Shown here one piece after another: positions 50,701 to 62,700 of a stretch of DNA of 64,000 nucleotides. Under the pieces are notes generated by a model. The model was not told where the DNA came from, did not search any database, and was given only the letters and a program-made list of their open reading frames with translations. The stretch's first letter is position 1, and each line of letters opens with the position of its first letter. Source of the DNA: Luidia sarsii (taxonomy: Eukaryota; Echinodermata; Asteroidea; Paxillosida; Luidiidae); NCBI GenBank assembly GCA_949987565.1, contig OX465117.1, positions 3,638,214-3,702,213 of the forward strand, in the 5' to 3' direction. The translations under genes and the position numbers were made by a program.

Positions 50701-53700
50701 ATGACCTCTCATTTCTTATGATATTACTAAAAATATTATATATGTAACAATGTTGCAAACTGTGGTTTTTGTTTACTTAAAATTAATAATGATAAATACA
50801 GTAAGGTTAGATTACAAAATTACAAAAACGGAAGGTACAGAAATGTATCACTTGAATATTTTCCCATAAATCTAAAATGATAAGAGGGTTTGTTCCAGAT
50901 CCAGTTTTTTCACATAACCAATTACTAAGTAAAAATTCACTGAAGTCCCTGTCCTGTCAAACTTTTCTTTTGTATTTTAAAAAATTATTTTTTCTTAATT
51001 AATAAACATGTCTTAAAAGGGAATTATATTCCAGTTATTTTTAAAGTACTGTGCTTACTCTTAGTTCATATATATATTATAATAATTTTGTGCAAAGCCA
51101 AATAAATATGGTTGCACATGTATAATTTCAGAATTGTTTATTAAAAATTGATATGTGTCTGTTTGACTAAAATTGATATTGACAAAATTAATTGTTATTC
51201 TATATTGTCTATTTTTTTCTAATGCAGGTCTGAGAAATCCCCTATCCCTGCCAAGCGCATCTCTAATATCATAGAGTTTCTTACATTTGAAGTGTTCAAG
51301 TATTCATGCCGTGGATTATATGAAAATCATAAATTTCTCTTCACTCTGCTGCTGGCTCTTAAGATTGATCAACAGCTTGGCAATGTCAGTCACAATGAGT
51401 TTCAAACACTCATCAAAGGTAGTTCAATTTAGTTTCTGTGTGTCTTGAAATCGAAATGTACATCTGCATTACTTTTCACTGAAATATATAAGTGGCATTT
51501 TTACATGCTAGATTTAGAGGAGCAGGTTATCTTATCTTTATGTACTCTTCTTCAAATTAAATTATTCATCTGTTTATTGGCAGTTGCTCCTTCGATGATG
51601 GTTTTACTCAAATTGTCTGATAGCAGTACATGGGATGTTGGGTTCAATGTACATACAATGGTGGGAATTAAAAGTCAATTTCTTAGTCATATAATGATAG
51701 GATATCACTTTATAATATAAACATCAGGCTGATATTGTTTTTGAATTGAGGTCAGTGAGCTGAGTTGAAGGTGTTCTTTCTTTGCAGGTGGTGCTGCCTT
51801 AGATCTGAAAGCTGTACAACAAAAGCCATTCAAATGGATAACTGATATGACTTGGTTAAACCTGGTACAACTTAGCAAGCTACAACAATTCCAAGAAGTA
51901 CTTAATCAGGTAGGAAATCAAAGTTGTAACCATGGTATCTAACAAACTTGTGGTACCAGAAGACAGGTTCAGACTGATTGTTCTCAGCCTGCTCCAGTAG
52001 GGTTTTCAGAGGTGTCAGTGTTGTATGAGTAGTTTTTGTATTTGAATATATAAATCGTTTGAATGTTCACACATGAGTATTCACACTCTGAACAATAGCA
52101 CTTTTTTTGATGACAAAGCAGTGAAAATGAGGTACATAGTTTCACAACCAAGAAAAACTTCTCAAATGCCAAATGCATTAAAATGGTGGACTTTTGAATA
52201 CCAAATATATTTCTAGAAGCTGCTTTGAGAAAACAATTAATGTTCCACTCTAGCTAGAGTTGGGGACAAATTCAGTAATCAAGTGACAGATAGAAGAGCA
52301 ACACACCAATAATGATTTTAAAGAAACTTAAATTAAATCATGTCTTATCATATGCCAAACTGTATCATAAAGTCATAAATAAATGGTACCACAATGTTTT
52401 AGGTTACACAAAATGAATTATCAAAGCGGGTAAAGTAACATTGTAAACATTGTTAGAATAATATTCCAATGATGTACAATTACATGATGTTCCTTTGTAT
52501 TAATTTTTCTTGTTTTCAAAGTTTTTTCAGATTCAGGTCAAACAAATTTATAAATAAATGAATGCCTTTATATAAGGGCTGATATATAGGCAGCTCAGAT
52601 CTATGGTAAAAGCACTAGTACTCAAAAACAGAGGTAATGGGTTTAAGTCCCGCTCCAGTCAAAGTTTTATTTGCCATTCAGATTCATTTAGTAAATCTTA
52701 AAGAAATTCTTGAAAGAACTGATAGACTATCATTTCCAAGAAAATTTGAAGTACTTGAACCAATGACCACTGAATAAGCATACTAAAACACTACCACCTA
52801 ACAAAAATTAAATGAAAATGATAGAAAGCAATTTTTGAAAAGATGGACTATTTCATGTTTGAGATTCTTGGTGTATGGTTTATTGTTTATAGATACAGCG
52901 TAGTGAGAAGGCATGGAAAGCCTGGTTTGACAAAGATGCACCAGAAGAAGAGGTCATTCCTGATGGTTACAACACACTGGATACATTCAAAAAGCTGCTT
53001 CTTGTTAGGTAACTCAGAAATGGTTATGGAATTCTCTTCTGCTGTAGCAACTTCCTTCTTGATTTTTCTGTCGTTTGTTGATGGTCACAGTATACTTATA
53101 CTTTCACAAACAATTGGTTATCAATGCATGATGTTTGAATGTAAATGTGCACGGTTTCCATATGTAATCAAGTGATATGGGACACTTCAAGCCATGAAGA
53201 GAAAATAAGACAACATAGGTATGAAGGGTTCTCCCTCTTTCCTGATTTATTTCATAAAGAATTCACAACCAAGATTGAGGTACTCACAGGAAAGTAATTT
53301 ATAAGGGGAAAAATCTGGAAACAAATGGCAGTTGAATTGTACATGTATATGACTAGTTTTGTAATTAAAAAAAATGAAGAAAAACAAGAACCATCACAAT
53401 TAATTGAGAACAATTCATACTCGGGTATATTTTTGAAAGGGGGGGGTGGGAAAAAACTCTCCATTGCAGAACCCTGCCTTAATTTTATCCAATGCCATCA
53501 ATCCTTTTTTATTTGTTTCATTTTATATACATGTATATATATAATTTACGATGTTGTCATAGACCTTAATTGGATCAAGACTACAAGTACAGGAATAATT
53601 CCTTTACGATCCTCGGGTAGGAATTGTCGAACACCTAAATTTGCAAGTAATAAGTTGGCTTTTCCGTTTTCAATGGAAAAGGCATATTTTTTTTATTTTT

Positions 53701-56700
53701 TTTCTTCGGCCCAAAATCCCATAGACAAAGCACGGGTGCGTTCTAATCTTTTTTCTTTTTTTTGCAATATGGAAAGACAATTTTTAACCAAACTTGGTTA
53801 AAATATTGTCCCTGAGGTCTATTAGTGCCGCGCACAACAACGCTAATATTACGTCATCATGTGTCACATGACAGCGCTTTAAAGGGAAAAAATTTCAAAC
53901 TGTATTATAAGCAAAAGTGCAATTTTGTTTGGTTTCAATTTTGCACTATTATCTAAGTTGCGAAAAGGTGTATCCTAAAATTGCCATCATATGATCGTGA
54001 CATCACTTTTGTGAATATTAATGAGGTCATGAACTTTTCAGATGTTCACATACAATTGAAGATATCCAGCTAACAGAGTGAGATTTTTTTCATTTTTTCT
54101 TTAATATCTATTGTTGGGGATATGATTTAGCTGGGGCCAAAATGACGTGATGCAATCATGACATCAAAATGCGAGATTTTATGGCACATATTAGCCATTG
54201 GCCGATGACCTTGAAACTTGGTGGGCAGTTAGTTATTGAGCCAAACACTCCAAATAGAAAGATGGGAACCGATCGACTATTGTTTCAAATTATTATGAAT
54301 TTTTGAATATTGTCCCATAGACTTTGTGCATGAAATTCTCATAGACAAAGCATGGGTGCATTCTAATCAGTTGTTTAGCAATCTGGAAAGACCGTTCTTA
54401 ACCAAACTTGGCAAAACATTGTCCCCGAGTTTTATTAGTGCCGAGCACAATGATGCTATTATTACGTCATCATGTGTCACTTGACAGTGCTTTAAAGGGG
54501 CAAATTTTCAAATTCCAGTATAAACTAATATTAACATACGCATACATTCACACAACCCCTCAGCAAAGGAAAAGCCTTTTGTTCTGTCTTAGGCAGACAA
54601 CAATTCTAATTTTATATAGTTTACACATAACATACCAATTATAATTGTGATGTGGGGCTCAGCTGCTGATGAGCAGGGTCTGTGCAACACACACTGCAAA
54701 AGAATTACCTGAACAAATTGGATGACTTGATGTTATTCCACAGGGTACATCAATTTACAAAGCTTGAAATGTTATTGATTCATTACGTTACCCTGTCCTT
54801 TTTGCAATGTCTTGGAGTTTACAATTCAATAGAAATTATTTAAATTGAAAAATTGGCAAAGAAAAGTTTGACTGGACTGGGACGTGAACCCGAGACATCT
54901 GGATTAACTTACCAGTGCTCTTTCATCTTAGCTATCCAGCACTTAGATGGTGGCCTTCCCAAATGGTCAACTAGTCTTTGCCAGGATGGGAAGCCACTCA
55001 GAAGCAATTAAACCATTAACTGTTGTACATCTCCAGGGATAACACCCCCACTTTCATTCAAATACAAACAGCAAGTTGTTGTAAACCTGGCTCCATGAGT
55101 TTTGGGATCACACAAAGTTGATGCTGCTTTTTAAATTCAAATTAAACAAACAAAAGAAAAAATTACTGGGAACTTTTGAACAATTTGAGAAATTGGCAAA
55201 TAAATTTGGACTGGACCAGGACATGAACCCCAGTCAGTTTTCCCTTTGATTGTTTGAATAAGAAAAAATATTTACACTAACATAGATACTCACCAGGACA
55301 GCAGCGCCTTCCCCTAAGGTTATTTGTAAGATAATTTTCTGGAAGTCTCAAGATATTTTGCCACAATCTCAAGCTAACAACTGCTACACGCAACCTGCCA
55401 CACCCTACATGAAAGCTTATTCCAAATAATTGCCAAGAATTTGCCATGCAAAGATGCTCAACACGAATTTTAACTATCACTTGTTTTTTGTTTAGAAATC
55501 TGATGTATCATGTTTTTACTACATGGCATCGTATAACCTATTTAGTATTTCCTTCAGTTTTAATGCATTTCATCCGTTTAGTCATCCTGTCAGCAAATGA
55601 TTCTCCTCTCAGAAACATTCTAGCTAGTAAGTCAACGTCTTTGGTCTCGCTCCCCCTTTTTGTTGAGTAATAGCTCCCTAAAGTATTTGACGGGTTATGT
55701 TCAAAGAAGTGTGTAATTCATTACCAAGTTTATATTATTAAACAGGAGTTGGTGCACAGACAGAGTAATCCCTCAGGCTCGTAAATACATATCTAACTCA
55801 ATGGGAGCAAGATATGCAGATCCTGTAATTCTTGATCTTGAGAAGACATGGGAAGAAGGAGACATCAGGACACCACTTATTTGCTTCTTATCCATGGGCA
55901 GTGATCCTACCAATCAGATAGAAGGACTTGCAAAGAAGCTTAAAGTTGGTAAGATAAAAGGCATGAGTAAAAGATTACATTTCAGCTAATTAACATGAAC
56001 GTGGGTTTAATTTTTTTTTATTCAAATGTGAAATTCTTGTAGTTTACTGTCTCTGGAAACGAATGTTTTTTTGCAACTTATTAATTGTATTTTAGATAGT
56101 GAATTTTAATATCTATAAAATGGCATGTAATTTTTGAACAATGTTGACAGTGTGAATACAGATGTGTTGGAACATCAATTGTTAGGCTACCTTTAGATTT
56201 CTTTTAGTCAAACAAATAATGAAAACAACTTAAAACTTTTGAACAATTTAAAAAACTATCCACCCTGTAGATGGCAGCCTTCCCTAGTCGGCCCGTTTTG
56301 GCTGGGGTAAGGGCATCAGTCAGAAGCATTCGACCATTAACTGACATATATATTCAGGGATCATGTCTCCTGTCTTTTATTCAGATTCAGACAATTTATT
56401 ATCATAAAGCTGGACACAGCAGCTCAGGGAACACACAGTGGATGCAGTTTAATTCACACAAATTAAGGAACTTTTAAACAATTTTCAAAATTCAAAGAAA
56501 ACGTTTGACTGTCCACATTTTCTTTGCCTTTTAAATAGTGTTATTTCAAATACATTGTAGATTAAACATACATTGTAAAATACTGTTCATAATTTGTTCA
56601 TTGTTCTAATCTTACAATTCATGCTGCACATTACTTTATTCGTGTCTTTATTTTGTTTTACACCAGAATGTAGAGCCATCTCAATGGGCCAGGGACAAGA

Positions 56701-59700
56701 AGTCCATGCTAGAAGACTAGTAGCACAGTCAATGGCTGGAGTGAGTACTTCTATCTTGTCATAAAAAGTGTTTTAATGATTGAAAAGATAATCAAATACA
56801 TTTTGTTTTACTTCTGATTTTCTGAATCCATACAACCTTTTCTAAATTTATCAGTGTTACTACTTTTCTCCTCATTTTTAGAATTGACTTGGCTTACAGG
56901 CACGTTTTTTGTATGAGTTTCTGTTTTTATCAAATAGAGAAGACAAACTTTTGGTCTGTATAAATATACATGTAAAAATAGCAGTCGGTATATTTATGAA
57001 CACTTGTAAATACATCACTACTCAACTTTAATTGTATCTATGACGTTTGGCTTATGAATTCAAACTACAGTGGGAAACTTTAAGATGCTTGGTGATACAC
57101 AAATGTACTGTTTTTTGGTTGTTCTGAGCATGCAAAGGTAGTTCTGAGCATGTGCACCACATCCGAAAAGATCAATATATCAACTGTCATGAGGGTCACA
57201 AAGTCTCATTAAAACAATAACAATTCACCTTGCAGGGAGGATGGGTGCTGCTTCAAAATTGCCATCTTGGTTTAGACTTTATGGATGAACTTCTGGAAAC
57301 AGTTATCAGCCATGAGCCAGTAGATGATACTTTTCGAGTATGGATTACTACAGAGGAACACCCCCAATTTCCTATAAGTCTCCTGCAGGTAATTCATTTG
57401 CTAAATTAGAACTTAAGCTAGGGATGAAATATTTTCTTTTACCACCTCATCTCACCTCAATTTGTGTTGAAGGAATACATTTATTTGACTAAAATGGACT
57501 CCAATACTTGGAATGAAAGTTAGTTTTGTATTGTACTCATTTGTGAACTGGCCTACTGTATATGTATGTGGATCCCACAATCTGTCCATGAGACTGAGTA
57601 CACCCCAACCTGTCTGCCATGTCAGTCGACTTCCACATTTGCCATCACAAGGGCTTTTCCAATGAGACTACATTTTTCTGAGAAACAAACCTTCCCCCAT
57701 AGGATTCCCTACACCTTCTGCACCTTTTGTGTACATTGCAGATACCCGCGATTCTCAAACATTGTAGGTTTTTAAAAATCTAAAAACAAATAGAAAGAGA
57801 CAGATGCCAAAAATGAAACTTAGAGAGAATGAAGATAACACATGTAAGAACAAGAGGTAAAAGTTAAACCTGGCTTAAGTCCCACGTGACTTTTTACCGC
57901 CCTCAGTAATATTTAATCATATTAACACTCAGAGGCTTGTAATCACTTCAGACATTTGAAAGAATGATATATGCATGTGTACCAGTACTGGCTTGTCTGA
58001 TGAGGTCTGGGAGTATGCCCCAAACGCTCATGGTGGCACTTCAGAAATGGCCATCCACAGCACCCAAGTGGTTAAAGAATTACCAGTGAGTTGTTGTACA
58101 TTGCATGGTATGTCACATGCATGCATATGGTATGGCAACTTTTGTTGCCTGGAAATTGCCTCATGTGATATGGGCTTTAGAGGCTAATTAATGAACTTGC
58201 GGGATAAATACCAAATGCAAAGTAACACGGCTGATAATTAATGTTTTAATTACTGAGCTCCTTGTATCTAACCTGATGTCTTATGAAACACACTTATTTT
58301 GGTTTGTCTTTTTGTTACTGAACTAAATACACTGAGTTCTTTGTGCGTTGCCAGCCTAACTGCCAAAGGAAGTCTGCCTCTGTGGCTACAAGGATGTAAT
58401 GTATTAGTGCATGGATATGGCAATTTATTGCCCCTCATAAGGCACCTATTAATATGATGCATAACTCAGCCCACTGACTGAAAAGCACCCTCCGTTCCAT
58501 TTTGGCCTAATTAAGATACTGGAATTTGATTCAAGTGATTACAAACAATTTTGTTATGCCTCACAAAAAATACTACATCTTCTATTATAGCATTTTCATG
58601 ATACATATTTGTCTTTCAGTCATCCATCAAATTCACCAACGAGCCTCCTCAGGGCGTCAAGGCAGGTTTGAAACGCACATTTGCCGCTATCACACAGGAC
58701 CAGCTAGATATCACTAATCTGCCCCAATGGAGACCCATGTTGTATGCAGTAGCATTCCTACACACTACAGTCCAGGTAATATTTACTCTCTTCCAATTTT
58801 TTTATTTGTTATATATATGACCAGTACTCAAAGACAATCATTTGTAAAATATTAAGTGGTGTTGTCTGCCAGGATACAAAACACAAATAGAAGTGACGAT
58901 TACACAGGTTTTTGGAGGTGTACTAGTTTATTCTAAACACAGGCCGGGATATTGGCTTCAACTTGACAGTGACGACTACTGCTTCTTCTACTTCTTCTGA
59001 TGATGATTAGTAATCTTACAGTACCTTTTATACTAGTAGTAGTAGAACATATTTTGGAAAGAATAAAGAACAAAAACATTCTATGATAACATCTACATGA
59101 AACTTCATGAAAGATAGCTATTGCAGTGTGTAGCATGGCAAAAGCGATTCTATATGCTCAATCACTGGAGGACAATAGCGCGACCAAGTAAGCTTGCATT
59201 GTACTGTATGTATACATGAGGTTGTGACAGTGCGCACGCAGCGGTTATGCATGTGTGCTCCAAGTGCAAATCCTGGTAGTACAAACATACTGTGAACACA
59301 TGCAACATCATAGTGTGCACTGCCAGGTCTTATTAGAGATAGCGAATAATCATTAAGTTATAGTCAATAACCAATACATATATGTAATTTCACAACAGTA
59401 TTTTATTTACAAGTGATCTATTTTATGGTGTCTATAGGAACGACGTAAATTTGGTCCTCTAGGCTGGAATATACCTTATGAGTTCAACTCAGCTGATCAG
59501 ACAGCTAGCGTACAGTTCATTCAGAATCATTTAGATGATATTGACCCTAAAAAGGTAGGATTATATTATTTTGTTCTGAAACTTAATTACTGCATTTCCA
59601 CTTTTCCACTTATTGACGGGCTATTGTTTGCTGTTTTATTAGAACTAAACAGGTTAGGATTTCAAAACATTTGGTGAAACCGAACCCATTTCTTTCTTTT

Positions 59701-62700
59701 TTTATTATGATTGAAGCTCTTATGTTATGATTTATTAATTAAAATATATTACTCTTATGTAAGATATTTGCCCCTCCAAGATATATCACAGTTCCTTTTA
59801 CTGCTTTTGGTTAATTTTATCATGAAACATTTTTGTTTGTTTATTCTATGAATGCTATCAGGGTGTTTCATGGAACACTGTACGCTACATGCTTGGTGAA
59901 GTTCAGTACGGAGGTCGAGTTACTGATGACTATGACAAACGCCTTCTCAATACATTTGCTAAGGTAATGTATTCTTTCAGTCACATTGGATAACTTCATG
60001 TGTAAATTATCAATCCATGGCTCCAACATGGTCCTCTCAGCAGTAACCTCATAGTTCAGGTTTGGGCAGTCTGTTCTTCACACGCAAACCTTGTTCTTGC
60101 ACTCAAACCACACAAACACGACTCAAGAATGCTGCACTCAGAATAGGATCACACACCACCTCTACACCAGGGTTGTTCACAGCCGAGAACGCGCACATCC
60201 TAGAATTAACGCGCACATCCAAACTTGACTTTAGAGTCCCGGAATATTAAATAACCACTCTATCCTTGGTTAGTACAACTGAACTCCTGAATTTGGGGTT
60301 CTAACTTCTAGCATCTTTTTCCCTCTCTCATTGATCTTTTTGCTGCATTTAAGGCTGCTATGGACACCACTTCTCCTTTTAGCCGGGGGGGTTTTCAGCG
60401 CCGATGACCGCCATACGGGGGTTTTTGAACAATGCATCATTTTTAAATCTTGCTAAAACAATCGGAACAATTTATTTCTGTGAAATAAATCAATAAGGGT
60501 ATTCTATGGGTACAAGAGAGTAAAACCTGGCACAATTCGGACGTCGTTGTGGCCTTTGTCAAGAGATTATCCGTTCGAAAAAGGGCCCGTAACGGACGTG
60601 TGTGTGTGGGTGCGTGTACGCTGCTGACAATCCCTGACCGCAGACTCCAGCCTCCACTCCAGGCAGTCAAATCTTTGAGTTGGTCGGCCACAAACGAGCG
60701 TACAGATTACGGTAAAGAATGTGGGGGGAATTCCAATGCCAGACCGACGACCGTTGGACTGTGTGGCATGCAAAGACAATGTCCCCCGCGTGCTTTCAGC
60801 TGCAGCGCGGTATCCCTCGATCCTCCACAGTAAAAGTCCCACAATTGCACAATTACTGCTGCTAATCTGGCAATTCATGTGGCAACTTGCGTCAAAAAGG
60901 GTCTTTGTACTGATTCATTTGCTTTGTTCTAAGCTGAAAAGAGTCTTTGTTTAGAATGTGGACAATAGTGGTGCCCGGATTCGGAGGGCCCCGTCGCAAA
61001 GGCAATCCAATTGACCTCCGGATTCGGAGGTCCCGGCGCGAAGTGGTTAAGGCTGCTATGGACACCACTTCTCCTTTTAGCTTGCCATATATATATATAT
61101 ATGCCTATACAGTATAACCTTGATAACTCGAACTTGGATAATTCAAAAGTCCACTTAACTCAAAGTGATGCTTTGTTCTCGCCGAAAGGATAGGCTTTTG
61201 TTTGCATAAATACTTTCGTAAGACGAATTACATGTGGTCGAAATCCCGCTTAAGTCAGTTTTTCCTCGCAGAAATGAAAAAAATCGTGGCCAAGTCTGTC
61301 TTAATGAGGAGCTTAAAACGATGTGACAATTGTTTTACAAACTCTGTGGGTCTATTTAAGTCAATTTATGGCTGGAATGTGACCGTAAACAAAAGCCGCA
61401 CTCTTCGCCTGGGTATCAGCAGTGTGGTCAAACAACCCCTTATCTTTGCGGCGACATTGTGGGCTGGATTCATTCGAGCGCCCCCGAGTGATTGGCCAAT
61501 TTGTGATTAAGGCAAATGCACTTATGCATACAGTTTTGTTCATTGTCTTGTTGCATGTGAGGCCAGTAAAGGAAGGTCAATAACACATCCTGCATCAAGG
61601 TATCCCATATTATTTAAATTTCTGTTACACAAGTTGCATGTTTTCCTAAAAGGATATGCAATCCTTCCAAAAGAGAAGGACATTCTATATGGTCAACTGA
61701 CTTCTCTACACCAACCTTCAAGGCATGCAGTACTGTGCTTCAAGGAGATGTGCAAGCATGTTATGAAATCCAGTGACATAAATACAGACAATCAACCGTT
61801 TTCTTCAGACAGTGACCAGAAGAAGACATTCGTTGCCACCATCCGAACGAATAAGAACAAGGGATGAATTCCTCTGATTGCATGTTGGCCTTTCAGAACA
61901 TCAGCTGTGCTCGACACAGTGGTTACTATATGCCTATGCTCTCGAACCACACCTTACATGGCTACCTTTCCCAATCTATACTCTAGTAGTGAGTACACCA
62001 GGCCCGTGGTTCAGCTACCTGATTTGGGAGGCAAGATGAGAAAACCTGCAGCCCCCAAAGGGTGATTGGTGTGCACCGTGCTTGGAGTTCGATAGAAGAG
62101 AAGTGGATCAGACACAGACTTTTGACTCAATTTTGGCCTGGGCTTGGCCACTCAGCTGCTTCATCATTCTGTGGTGACCTCTCATCTTTGTTGGTAACAA
62201 GATCAATTTTGGACTGGTTTAACCTGTACTCAAGGGGGTTGAACGAGTTGCACTGGTTGTCAAGCATTAGGGGTTCCTTAGCATTGGCCATTCTTAGCAA
62301 TGATTGGAGTGATGAAAGCCCATATTCCTCTGTTGTCAGCAACGGTGACCCCCATATTATGGAAAATATATCACTATACTGGGTAATCTAGAAAGACTAA
62401 TCTATTTCTTCAACTGTGAAGAAAACAGAATAGAGGTTGTGTAGAGTTGGCATCAGCTGATGTAGGTTAATCCCATTTCGCGTTGGGAGAATCACTAGAA
62501 CTATAACTTATAAGACACCAGTGTTTCCTAGGGATAACTGAAGCCTCAATTTCATGCCTTATTTGTACTGTGGCAGGTTTGGTTTGGTGAGCACATGTTT
62601 AACGAAAGCTTCAAGTTTTACACTGGATACACCATTCCTAGATGTAAGACAGTGCAGGAGTACCATGAATTCATTGATCAGTTACCACTAACAGACACAC

